A stretch of DNA of 64,000 nt, taken from contig CM049306.1 in NCBI GenBank assembly GCA_026874595.1, positions 30,373,519-30,437,518 on the forward strand. The letters are read 5' to 3'. Source of the DNA: Sipunculus nudus. Taxonomy: Eukaryota; Annelida; Sipuncula; Golfingiida; Sipunculidae. Shown one piece after another: positions 28,601 to 36,340 of this stretch. The stretch's first letter is position 1. The number at the start of each line of letters is the position of its first letter. Below the pieces are notes generated by a model, which saw only the letters and a list, made by a program, of their open reading frames with translations, searched no databases and had not been told where the DNA came from. A program made the position numbers and the translations under genes.

Positions 28601-31600
28601 ATCATATGATTTTTTAAAATGAATTATAACTGATATGATTATTAAAATAATATTAAAGAATATATTCATGAATGCATTCATGAATACATTTTGAAAGTAT
28701 CTGCACGAGTATTCATATATTTTCATTTTTACCTGAATTCCCATTCTTTATGCAAGAAATTTTATAATGGAGTACAAAATCATATTCGTATTTAAATACA
28801 ATTACAAAGTATTTGCACCATGTCTGGAATTTATTCAGTTTTCACCAAACAATGATGTTGAGAATCCAGAATATACAAAATTCACACATTTAAATAATGA
28901 TCATAAGTACCTGGTTTTATGGCTTTTATTTATATTAAAAAATAACTGTAAAAAATTCATTTTGGACTAATTTCACATCAATGTACACACTAGACACAGC
29001 AGGAATCTAGATTAATATTATCAACTGCATCTTTGTCTAATTTCCTTCATATGATCCCTAATGATTAGTAATGAATAATATGATTTACTTCTTTATCATT
29101 AAAATTGAACTGAAAAATGCCATAGGTGACTGCATGGTGTTATTTGGAATATGTGACATTCTACCCATCGATACAAGATTCTTATATCATCAGTAACTGC
29201 AAGTTAATTTCCTGTTATTAACAAATTCATTTCTATTTTTCTTTAATTTGTTATTAAAAACCAATAAAAATTTATTAATTTATTGTTTTTTGTTATGTTC
29301 TTGGTTAAAACTACTAGATGAGTTGGGTTGGACACCTGGATCAACTGTGGCTTGCCATAAGCTGCCTGGATTCCATGTATGCCTCGCCTCAAGCGTGCAT
29401 AATTTGATGAAAGGTCAACAAGGTCAACATACAAGTGACTCAAGAGGGGCTGGAGAGAGCCAAAGTCTGACAGGGTCTCATAAAAAACATTAATAAAAGC
29501 TACAATTTTTGGCCAATTTCTTTCAGCTTTCTAAACTAAAAAGCTGAAATGCTTATGTGTACATGATATGAAAATTATATCAACAGTGCTCACGGGAAAC
29601 AAACGTGCCATGGTCACAGTTGGGCAAAATTTAAGGTACTAATTTTATATTTATACTAAATAAAATTTGAAAAATTCAGAACTAATTTTGGGTATTCAAT
29701 TGAATCTTGATTAAATAATGTTACATCCCTGACAAAAAAATCCCTAGCTTCAGCAATGCTCTTGTTTAGGGAGTAAATATATTTCTTGATTTTTTACAAA
29801 GTGCATTATGTTTGGGCCCATAACTTAAAACAATTACACAATACTGACATCATTCTGGCATGTGCATAGAGAATGAAAAATATGTATATTATTTATGATT
29901 AAAGTCAGATCAGTGGTTTTGATATTAGGCAGTCTTGAAGTGTAACAATGGGTTTTTAATGGAAAAATGAAGTTTTTCATTAATATCTCGAATGTCCTAG
30001 TGACCAAATTCTTGGCATGGTAGGGCATTTTGGAGACATCTAACTGTATGCCGAATTTAAGGAACTTAGAGCTGAAGCTGGGGAGCTGAGCTCTTGCAAA
30101 CTGCATAACACTAGCTTGATGTAAACAATATGTTACATGGTGCTTGAAAACTTGATTAAAATCTACAGTTTTTGATCAACTGGTTTCAAATTTTTGGTGT
30201 TAACAGTTGAAATGCTAACAAAAATATGCTGTGAAAATTAAATCCACAGTACTTACAGGAAAAAAACGTGCCATGGTCAAAGTTGGGCAAAATTTAAGGT
30301 ACCAATTTTTTATTTTTATTAATATTTTAAAAAATTTAAAAGATTTTCATCTAATTTTGGGTATACAATTTAATTTTGATTAATTAAAGTTATATTACTG
30401 GAAAAAGGTCCATAGCATTAACATTTTTTGTATTAAGTGATCAAATATCTTTTCTGATTTTTTACTAAATGCATTATGTTTGGGCCCATAACTTTTTTAA
30501 ATTAAATAATACAGACATAATTTCTGGCATGCACATAGGAACTATATAGAGGAATATTTATGGTAAATATGAAGAAAACCAGATGAGTGGTTTTGATATT
30601 AGGCAGTCCTGAAGTGTGAAAATAGGTTTTTAATAAAAAATTGAGGTTTTTCCTTAATTTCTCAAAGGAACGAAGTTGCAAACACCCAGTTTTCGGCTTG
30701 GTAGGAGATCTTGGGGACATCTAACATTATGCCGAATTTTGGATTCCTAGGTCTTACGGTTTCAAAACGTGCCACATCTACGGACGGACGGACGGACGGA
30801 CGGACGGACGGACAGACGGACGGACGACGGACAATGGACCACGACTATAGCTCAGATGACTTATAGTCAGCTGAGCTAAAAACTATCCAGGATGTATACG
30901 CATGCCGAATTTCAGGTGAATTAGTCAAATCACTGCAGAGATATGAGTGATTTTAACCCAAGCAAACATGGTTGCAGGTAGCGCCACCATTTTTTGTGTA
31001 TGTTATAAAGCTCTCCAAGGGCTACATTTGTGCAAAAAAATTTTTCCTGATCTGTCAAACGGTTCCCGAGATATGTGGGTTTATGTGTGGAAACAAACGG
31101 ACGCAGAGCGCAGAGGAAAGGTCAGAGGTCAAAACAAAATCGGGGCGCAGCAGTTCACATGTGACCCGAACAAAATCCCGGGTTTCGTAAAATTCCGCCC
31201 AGCGGTTACGGAGGAGTTCTCCGGACACCTACGCCGCGGCGGCTGCGTGCAGCTGAAAACATAGTATCCTCAAAACTCTGTTTTGGCAGATACAATTACA
31301 TGTATTTGGTGGAGCAGCTTCACCAGAAATTAAGTACAAATGGTGGAGTGGCTTTTCTAGAAGTAAGGTACATAAGGTAGAGGGCTTTACCACCCACATA
31401 TGGTAGAGTGACTTGACCAGGAGGTAAGTACATATGGTAGAGTTGCTTTACCAAAATTCAAGTAGATATGGTAGAGTCGCTTTACCAGAATTCAAGTACA
31501 TATGGTGGAGTGGCTTTATGAGAAATTAAGTACTTATGGCATACAGGCTTTACCTGAAGTTAAGCACATATGGCAGAGTGGCTTTACTAGACATTTAGTA

Positions 31601-32175
31601 TATATGGTAGAGGGGCTTTACTAGAAGTTAAGTAAATATGGTATAAAGGTTTGCTAGATGTTAAGTACATACGGTAGAGTTGCTTTACCAGAATTCAAAT
31701 ACATTTGGTAGAGTTGCTTACAAAATTTCGAGTACATATGGTGGAGAGGTTTTACCAGAAATTAAGTACATACGGCAGACAGGCTTAACCTGAAATTAAG
31801 AACATATGGTAGAGTGGCTTTACCAGACGTTAAGTACATATGGTAGACGCTTTCTCAGATGTACACATGGTAGATGGGCTTTATTAGAAGTTAAGTAAAT
31901 ATGGTATAAAGTTTTGCCAGAAGTAAATATGGTAGATTGGCTTTGCCAGATGTAAAGTATGGTAGAGTAGTTTTACCAGAAATTGTTAAGTTCATATGGT
32001 AGATTGGATTTACTAGAAGTTCAATACATATGGAAAAAGGGCTTTACTAGAAGTTAAGTACATATGGCAGATTGTCTTTACCTGTCTTCCAGCTGGATGT
32101 GTGTGCATCTTCCTCCTCTCCAGGAGGCTCCCTCTGGATTACATGCAGTCTCTTCCTGACCTGTGATTGTCTCAT
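10562..32175 (-). CDS. FBH1: FBH1 (FBXO18), F-box DNA helicase 1; 15 exons, 3' end outside window
   Basis: Joined exons (5' to 3'): 32175-32082, 24257-23218, 22381-22257, 21487-21364, 20552-20369, 20149-20125, 19603-19484, 18132-18035, 17555-17477, 16886-16797, 15991-15766, 14877-14712, 14188-14052, 13720-13621, 10686-10562. All junctions are GT-AG and keep one frame (911 codons). Visible motifs: conserved DPNRGMYP (105-112), a PIP-box-like site (174-181), an F-box (342-378, LPLEIVENILCRLP), Walker A AFAGTGKT (601-608), DEAQD (783-787), GDPNQQIYAFRG (807-818) and SFRFG (837-841). Known for the family: a UvrD-type 3'-5' helicase that also forms an SCF ubiquitin ligase (SKP1/CUL1) and removes RAD51 at stalled replication forks in the nucleus. 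Vertebrate FBH1 has about 1,040 residues, so roughly 200-250 C-terminal residues, including the last helicase motifs, are not found here. The start ATG at 32175 follows an in-frame TAG, and the MRQSQVRKRLHV start resembles the vertebrate N-terminus. Identity is very secure; the exon 5 donor is the weakest junction. Confidence 0.95.
10719..13335 (-). mobile_element. family A element A2
   Basis: A near-full copy almost identical to A3 (28266-30882): left ACAAGGGACCTATGGGTCAT then GCTCAGCTG; right CTATAGCTCAGATGACTTAT then AGTCAGCTGAGCTAAAAA, with ACGG repeats (13255-13290). It lies between FBH1 exons 14 and 15. No long ORF, so non-autonomous. Confidence 0.85.
13621..13720 (-). CDS. FBH1: FBH1 exon 14: motif IV SFRFG
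   Basis: Encodes SFRFGPEISWVGACLLDLLK and KVLVGNATP. The donor CCAG|GTCAGT lies close to a CAGA microsatellite (13567-13591) in the intron. Beyond it the frame is intronic. Confidence 0.94.
14052..14188 (-). CDS. FBH1: FBH1 exon 13: motif III
   Basis: Encodes KILVGDPNQQIYAFRGAVNA and HTFYLTQ, nearly identical to the vertebrate protein in this motif. The acceptor is TGTAG|CTGTTG and the donor CAG|GTAAGT. Confidence 0.96.
14712..14877 (-). CDS. FBH1: FBH1 exon 12: motif II DEAQD
   Basis: Encodes ILMTHDGYLKLYHLKRPKI and VILIDEAQDLTP. MTHDGYLKL is a hallmark of FBH1; DEAQD is the Walker B catalytic motif. The donor CCAG|GTCTGT is slightly atypical. Confidence 0.96.
14960..15475. repeat. degenerate AGGTCA-type core repeats in FBH1 intron 12
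   Basis: Three diverged units with GTGACCTMYGACCTCATTAAA, spaced about 130-150 bp (near 14997, 15138, 15289). They are followed by a GGATGGACGGATGGACGATG microsatellite. They look like an old member of the same hairpin-ended repeat group; the termini are not recognisable. Confidence 0.5.
15766..15991 (-). CDS. FBH1: FBH1 exon 11
   Basis: A 226-nt exon encoding the 1B-type insertion of the helicase core, with KFVVETVNTFLNSADDFITT matching the vertebrate VCKTLENFFASADEELT block. The acceptor is TCTAG|GTACC and the donor ATG|GTAAGG, phase 0. Confidence 0.92.
15992..16796. other. FBH1 intron 10, no feature seen
   Basis: AT-rich intron without recognisable repeat termini or coding traces. Confidence 0.6.
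16797..16886 (-). CDS. FBH1: FBH1 exon 10: helicase motif Ia region
   Basis: Encodes RKHAESRFPKNVTCKTGHSL, collinear with vertebrate [21 protein letters not shown]. In both, CKT and H fall in the motif Ia-Ic area. Donor GGAA|GTAAGT. Confidence 0.93.
17477..17555 (-). CDS. FBH1: FBH1 exon 9: Walker A (GTGKTTT)
   Basis: The acceptor TGTAG|GTACTGG completes GTGKTTTLLRYTQLRP, the ATP-binding loop, followed by KFLLVVYNT, equivalent to the RFLYVTFNK strand of the family. Donor AATAC|GTAAGT. Confidence 0.94.
18035..18132 (-). CDS. FBH1: FBH1 exon 8: Q-motif region, start of Walker A
   Basis: Encodes LKLTHEQMRICKYN (the Q-motif-like segment, LTHEQ in vertebrates) and VKIIAFAG, the first half of the Walker A loop. 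The phase-1 donor GCAG|GTCAGT splits the glycine codon. Confidence 0.93.
18175..18550. repeat. degenerate family A fragment
   Basis: CAGTGAGTAAATATCTTTCC ... GCATTATGTT ... GACAGACAGACAGAGAGC follows the same order as the 5'-hairpin half of A2 and A3, but with about 20-30% apparent divergence and no terminus. Confidence 0.55.
18684..18923 (+). pseudogene. decayed coding tail, unknown protein
   Basis: One plus-strand frame reads TKQPRSVSLPDTAELYGVAQ, then MLTTKEYHAEEAMVFTDDML, is broken by a TAG at 18846-18848, and continues ENEWDLNTDKEQLPIQ to TAA. The acidic/polar composition and clean continuation look like a real C-terminus. It lies antisense within FBH1 intron 7. It may be a processed pseudogene or a transposase tail; not recognised. 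Confidence 0.35.
19484..19603 (-). CDS. FBH1: FBH1 exon 7
   Basis: Encodes MHYRVYYALYLYEN and ends in QQSLMRY. The acceptor is TTTCAG|AATGCAC and the donor ACAG|GTAGGA, phase 2. Confidence 0.88.
20125..20149 (-). CDS. FBH1: FBH1 exon 6, 25-nt microexon
   Basis: Flanked by TTTTAG and GTAAGT. Read in phase it gives IKNLMKR, which joins directly to LMHYRVYYALYLYEN of exon 7 (vertebrate IHYNIFYCLYLQEN). Confidence 0.75.
20250..20350. repeat. 51-bp tandem duplication, diverged
   Basis: GTTGACTGTGATACAATATG and GTTGATTGTGATAGAATATG begin two adjacent copies in FBH1 intron 5, with several substitutions. Confidence 0.7.
20369..20552 (-). CDS. FBH1: FBH1 exon 5
   Basis: Encodes PNPWATIATIVILSEKVGQ and a TECLYCIATFLF stretch matching vertebrate TETLYCIAVLLY. 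Frame continuity into exon 6 needs the donor GTGGGT (exon end 20369). The stronger-looking GTGAGG four bases further downstream (exon end 20365) would shift the frame. Confidence 0.75.
21364..21487 (-). CDS. FBH1: FBH1 exon 4
   Basis: Encodes HMCSFKPVTAPDML followed by a helical stretch ending in LPDCLQEE, collinear with the vertebrate linker between F-box and helicase. The acceptor is TTGCAG|ACATATG and the donor GAG|GTATCC; frame is kept with both neighbours. Confidence 0.87.
21692..21852. mobile_element. pogo-type MITE, diverged
   Basis: Left CAGTAACACCTCGAATTACA, right GGTGGTCATTAGGCATGG then TTTTACTA; TA on both sides (21690-21691, 21853-21854). About 161 bp, no ORF, in FBH1 intron 3. 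Confidence 0.65.
22257..22381 (-). CDS. FBH1: FBH1 exon 3
   Basis: Begins FCPWKKSYFRVKYD directly after the F-box, matching the PWKKLYHRY segment of vertebrate FBH1. The acceptor is CTTGAAG|TTTTGC and the donor AA|GTGAGA, phase 2. Confidence 0.88.
22382..23217. other. FBH1 intron 2, no feature seen
   Basis: AT-rich, no repeat ends or coding frame recognised. Confidence 0.6.
23218..24257 (-). CDS. FBH1: FBH1 exon 2: disordered N-terminal region and F-box
   Basis: This large 1,040-nt exon encodes residues 32-378. The first part is Ser/Pro/Lys-rich and probably disordered. It holds DPNRGMYP, the PIP-like NNSLDRYF, clustered SP sites (SSPRRSPS, YSPLKK) and a SUMO-interaction-like VYIIDDS (232-238). 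It ends in the F-box at a phase-0 donor, AAG|GTAAGC. Reading past the donor only adds intron sequence to a TAA. Confidence 0.93.
24599..26915 (+). mobile_element. pogo/Tigger-type DNA transposon, decayed, TIRs and TA duplication intact
   Basis: Left end CCGTTTTCCCCCATAGATAA and right end TTACCTATGGGGGAAAACGG form inverted repeats differing at one position. Both are flanked by TA (24597-24598 and 26916-26917), the Tc1/mariner-pogo signature. Subterminal motifs AATCCGCACCC (left, twice) and ATTATACGCACC (right) recall binding sites. It holds a truncated transposase and lies in FBH1 intron 1. Confidence 0.9.
25263..25904 (+). pseudogene. pogo-family transposase remnant (POGK-like), frameshifted and truncated
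   Basis: The reading frame is open from 25218, but MPRRSSYTTAFKLQVVQYAE at 25263 is the likelier start. Order: an N-terminal helix-turn-helix (SAARHFGIDESNVRLWKR), a CENP-B-like second DNA-binding domain (VDKQVLEWISECR ... WCYRFMTRNDLSIRRKT), then the start of the DDE domain (IGNADQTPLTFDLP, first Asp; KKGAHTVSIRTTGNEK). A run of seven A at about 25855 shifts the frame; in the other frame FTVMLACMADGTKLPPYVV follows before a stop. The rest of the DDE domain is missing, so no active enzyme can be made. The DDE segment resembles that of vertebrate POGK. Confidence 0.88.
27051..27279. repeat. minisatellite, left part (about 45-bp unit)
   Basis: Repeated AAGTACATATGGTGGAGTGG CTTTACCAGAAGTT-type units, diverged. 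The same array resumes at 31297, so it was split by the B1 insertion. Confidence 0.9.
27280..31296 (-). mobile_element. family B element B1, split by A3
   Basis: Left terminus AACTAGAATACGGGTAGTCG; right terminus AACTCTGTTTTGGCAGATAC then AATT. The core has GGTGGCGCCACC palindromes about every 140-150 bp (near 27560, 27690, 27838, 27968, 28240). Sequence left of 28265 (GTCATAAAATCAG) and right of 30882 (CTATCCAGGATGTATACGC) is contiguous in uninterrupted units such as that at 27975. Confidence 0.85.
28266..30882 (-). mobile_element. family A element A3, nested in B1
   Basis: Same structure and nearly the same sequence as A2. GGAC microsatellite at 30782-30828 near the right (5') hairpin. No target duplication is visible at the B1 junctions. 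Confidence 0.88.
31297..32080. repeat. minisatellite, right part
   Basis: About 16-17 diverged units of AAGTACATATGGTAGAGTGG CTTTACCAGAAGTT type, ending one base before the intron start at FBH1 exon 1. Confidence 0.9.
32082..32175 (-). CDS. FBH1: FBH1 coding exon 1
   Basis: 31 codons plus 1 nt, starting MRQSQVRKRL. The donor is CAG|GTAAAG. A CAG/TAG-type acceptor lies about 24 nt upstream of the ATG, so a non-coding 5' exon is likely. Only this frame stays open through the join to exon 2. Confidence 0.78.
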
Positions 32176-33104
32176 GATCAGTACATTCTTCTATCTGGTC
32201 AAAAAGGTAATATACAGGTATATGATATATATTGTTACTGGAATATTGTTATATACATTACATACATATTCTGGTTATGCTCTGACACGGCAGATTTCAA
32301 GAAGTCATCTCTAAAGGTGCATTCCATACATGTTTATGCAGTAAGTATGTGTTACGTATGTCTATTTAGCTAGGAAACACATTATATTCTCTTTAAGTGA
32401 TTCTATATACGTTTATGCAGTACATATGCTTATATACATATTTGAATATGCAGCACATTTCGACCACTCTTGGTAGTGATTGAAAATGCACATGTACATG
32501 GTAATTAACAAGAAACTTCCAAACTTTGGCATCAGTGATAGGTTATTCGTCTGTCAGACTTCTCTAGGCCTACTGGTGCAGCTCTTCACTACAAAGTTGA
32601 TTTTGCTTTACACTGCCACCTATGCATATGTATTAATAGAAACAGTTGGAAAACCTGTTTTCTAACTGGATTATGCATACTTACTGCATATGTATATATG
32701 GAATGCTGGCTTAATATGTATAATGTATAATATGATTTATTTAATTAGCTGCAGCTCTCAGGGTGTTACTCTTCCAGATTTTTGTACTTTTCTCAAACAG
32801 TGTACAGCAGATCACACATTCTTCAAAGTGATATTTGTCACAATTCATAATAAAGCTTCTCCATTTTGCATCTTAACTAAAACTAATTTTCTTTTTTTTT
32901 TAATATTTTATAACATATAAAAATTAACAAGCTTTTTTCAAAATAAAAATTCTTCTATTAATCATCTGAATTTTCAAAGTTAACATTTAAGCAGGATATA
33001 TAATAAAGTGTACACATAATAATAACACATTTAAAAAGAATACCAGGAGTTATATCAGTTGTAAGGTAATTATTTTGGCTATGTTCAAACTTTTGCCAGA
33101 TGCA

Positions 33105-33260
33105 GGGTTTGGAAAGGTACATGTGACAGTACTTAGATACAGGTACAACCAAACAGGTACATGTGAAATGGTCAGGTACAGGGCCATGTACAAAATTTTA
33201 GAGTACCCAGGTACAGGTGCTTTTGAGAAATACAGGTCTACATACAGGTACATTTCAAAG
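33105..33260. repeat. AGGTAC-rich degenerate repeat
   Basis: Repeated ACAGGTACA / CAGGTACATGTGA motifs without fixed period. A similar patch lies at 34880-35040. Confidence 0.5.
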
Positions 33261-33441
33261 ACATCTTAACTAATGTTACCAGTAATTGCACAAATTTCAT
33301 CTTGATATGTGATAATAAGCTATGGCGGAATGGCAGAATATATTATTAAAAGTATTTAAATCACTCCCTATTTCTTTAAGAAAAATATAGACCTACATTG
33401 CAAATATACAGGACTGCCTTAAGTAAAAGTGATAAATATAA

Positions 33442-33869
33442 GGGGTAGAATGTAGTGTAGTGGTTAAGGCATTGGACTTTGGAGCTGAAGGTACCTGGTT
33501 CAAATCCTGCCGGTGTCTCAATGGCATAATGGTGAAATCTCGTTATAAAACCTCAGAGGTAAAGGTAATAGGTAAAGTCTGCTGGGCTTTTACACCCGAG
33601 CCTAATGGCTCATCAGGCCGGAGCTTATCCCGGTTTCTGTAGCGTGAAGCGACTAGGAGTTAGACTCCTCCTGGGTGGGACGCTAGTCCATCGCAGGTTA
33701 CCTTCCCAGTATCTACTGGTACCCATTTCTACTGCTGGGTGGACAGAGGCACACTTGCTGTTGGGACCTTGCCTAAGGGTCTTGGCACAGTGGGGGTCTA
33801 ACCGGGATTCGAACTCACGACCTCTCGATCATGAGCCTGGCACCTTAACCATTACACCACCGCCCCCTA
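33442..33869 (+). mobile_element. tRNA-derived SINE with oppositely oriented tRNA-like 3' end
   Basis: The 5' part (33442-33512) has pol III A- and B-box-like sequence (TAGTGGTTAAGGC, GGTTCAAATCC). The last 65 bp read on the minus strand are also tRNA-like (GTGTAATGGTTAAGGTG, GAGTTCGAATCC). Between them is a conserved-looking body (GGACGCTAGTCCATCGCAGG; TTCTACTGCTGGGTGGACAG). It is not a tRNA gene: no acceptor pairing and the body is far too long. Confidence 0.75.
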
Positions 33870-34164
33870 TTCGCTCTAATGTCTTCACAACAGGTTATGA
33901 ATTCTGGATTATTCCTAACCCTGTGCACATAAAACCTAAAACCCAGAATATCATTCTTATTATATGGATACCTTCATCCCCATTCAATAGACAGTGCCAC
34001 CAACAGGCCATGGACCTGTCCTATCTAAAAAGAAAATTATAAATATATAAAGTTGTGCCAGATTTCAGGGATATAATACGCATTGGCTTCACTTCCTGAT
34101 CACTCTTCACCAGTGTTCTGTAAATAATGCTACAGGAGGCACATGACCAACCCCCCTTTGAAAT

Positions 34165-34740
34165 CTACTCCTTTGTTGATTGTCCTTTACTTGTGCTGAT
34201 AAAGCCACACTGAACTTCCCATTTAGAGGCTGGATGTAGACCAGATGCTACTAGCCCAACTTCAAAGGCAGTATCATATCGACCCTCTGGCATTACAAGC
34301 AGATTACTGGCGCCAGAGTGTCTTTAATTACATCTAATGTTTTCGTCATTTCTGACAATGCTTCATGGCCTACAGGTACCCTGTCAATCAACATAAACCA
34401 GACCAATTGTTAACATTTTTTGTGTAACTTCTAATAATACCAAACATGAGCAAAGAAAGTTTCGTTTTAACCCAGCACATTGGTAAACCCCTTTGAATGT
34501 TTGTTGAATTTAAGACCGCATGAACACAAGCATGGCTCATACAGGTTACAGGAAGCAGGCAGCTTGCAGGCAATACAGGAAATGACCCGTGTCCATGGAG
34601 ACAGTGTTTCACTTTGAGTTGTGAGCTCCCACGTATACTGTGTAAATTCATCATTCTTAGCATAATATTGAGTTAATGGGCCGTTTACCACAATATGAAT
34701 GCAACCTGATTTAAGACCACTGCGATACATTGCTCAGTAT
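34165..34740 (-). pseudogene. decayed coding region, unknown protein
   Basis: Minus-strand pieces in shifting frames: NGPLTQYYAKNDEFTQYTWE and ISCIACKLPASCNLYEPCLC (34730-34467), RVPVGHEALSEMTKTLDVIK (34388 down), then after one frameshift SNLLVMPEGRYDTAFEVGLV and HPASKWEVQCGFIST to TAG at 34165. The order and composition suggest one protein with at least two frame breaks. Not recognised; it could be a retrotransposon, a captured gene or a pseudogene. Confidence 0.35.
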
Positions 34741-34879
34741 CACTTGAATCACGACTCGAGTAGGCTAACCAGCTTAATTATCCGATTGCCTACCGAGTCG
34801 GGTTGTCATGGCTAGCAAAGAGGTGACAACTTTGGACATGCAATTGACCCAAGCCTGCATGGTGTCTATTTCAAGTATC

Positions 34880-35040
34880 CCACAGGTACCTGTAATAACT
34901 CATACCATGTAAATGTAAGTACTTATTAGTTCCAGGTACAGGTACCATATGTACTTCCTGCTGTCGACAGCCAGGTAAATGCTACTCTGGATTGTGTACC
35001 TAGGTACAGGTACAAGTACCTGGCCCCAACCCACGCCAGA
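34880..35040. repeat. AGGTAC-rich degenerate repeat
   Basis: CAGGTACAGGTACCATATG and GTACCTAGGTACAGGTACAA, similar to the patch at 33105-33260. Both may be remains of one repeat. Confidence 0.5.
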
Positions 35041-35399
35041 TGTGAGAATGAGATGTATCATGTTCTTTATTTACTTTTTTTGCAGAAATAAATTTTGCTT
35101 TACTATTTCAAAATCTTAAAAACAACAAAAACTTCATTTACATATCGCAGATCTAAAACTAAATAATATTCTGAGGATACCAAATCTGTGTCTGTATGTA
35201 TCATTCGGGGCAAAATTTTTGTTGATAAACATTTTAAAGCTGAACTGAAACAAGGTAGACAGTAGTATTAGTATCACTATAAGCAAGTGAAGGTCCTTGA
35301 CTGGAGAGCTAGACCTTGCTGACTGCCAGCGACACGTATAAACAGAAGATCAGTGATCACGACTCACAAGACACAGGCACCGCCTCCGCGATAACTTAC

Positions 35400-35547
35400 C
35401 AAACTGAAGTTCTCTGGCCAAGCACCTTGTTATATTAAGATTTGGCGGATTAACTGCCGCACGATGCAGTAAATCGAACACATCATACAGCGCTGACTTC
35501 TTGTGATGAATTTTAAAGTAGAGCGCCAATTCACACATGTTCGGCAA
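35400..35547 (-). CDS. orphan exon-like segment with strong splice donor, function unknown
   Basis: An ATG at 35547 opens 49 codons (MPNMCELALYFKIHHKKSAL, later LARELQF) ending at a near-perfect donor, CAGTTTG|GTAAGT. Codon use and composition look coding. Splicing to the first FBH1 exon through the acceptor just upstream of its ATG would put it out of frame with FBH1. It is therefore either a 5' leader exon with an upstream ORF or the first exon of another gene. I do not recognise the protein. Confidence 0.4.
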
Positions 35548-36340
35548 CTTGCCTCATTTAATAAAGGATTTTTACGAAGTCAAGAAAGCCAGTGAATGTT
35601 GGGCCGCTTGGGTCATGACGAACAAAATTTCCCGCAAGTTTCCAGCAAATCTGGCTTCCCCGATCTGTTTTGAGGGCAGCTCAACTGAAACCTTGTTTAT
35701 ACAAGCAAAGTGAGATTGTCTCCTTTGTACATTTTATTTGTATACCTGGTTAACCAGTAAAGTCATCTTGCAATATATATTTATTTCTCAATGCTTACAC
35801 TTTTCATTCAAAGTGAAATTAAGTATAAACTTTTTTTTAAATTTTAACTTTATATGCTTATATTTTTCCCTTATCAGCCAGAAAGCCATAATAGGTTAAA
35901 GAAACTATGACAGAGGCGTTGGTTTATTTCACTTTGTCATCAGGTTTTTAATTGGCATTTAAATTGTGAAACGGGGGGGGGGGGGGGGGGGGGTCATGAA
36001 CTTTTGCTTTAGGTCAAGAAAGAGTCATGAAAATTTGATCATCTGGGAGTGTATAACTTATTACTAACTGAGCTGTAAATGTTCTTGTTTAAAGGATTCT
36101 TCAACATTTTGAAAAACCACAGTTTGTATTTCCAAGTTGCCAAGCAACTTGCTGAAAGACAGAGACTACCTGAACATAGTCATTTTTTAGACTGTTAATT
36201 ATTATATGGGATCTATAAGTACATAAGCAGATTGCTATAAGCAGATGTACTACGTATGCTGGCTACAGTATGTTGGTGCAATCTATGTTTTACTAGTCTC
36301 TCTGAGAATGAAATGTTGATCACTTGCAACTAATCGATCA
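35548..36340. other. upstream flank of the orphan exon, no gene
   Basis: Possible promoter side of the 35400-35547 exon. It contains a 20-G run (about 35973-35992) and AT-rich sequence. A 58-codon plus frame at 35538 is unsupported. Confidence 0.4.

Noticed and set aside
33442-33512. tRNA gene
   Set aside because: Box-like motifs are present, but no acceptor-stem pairing; it is the head of a SINE.
33460-34042. Plus-strand ORFs of 60 and 145 codons
   Set aside because: They lie inside the SINE body and run through its inverted tRNA-like end; no domain.
35538-35714. 58-codon plus-strand ORF MFGNLPHLIKDFYEV
   Set aside because: Overlaps the opposite orphan exon start; no splice or homology support.
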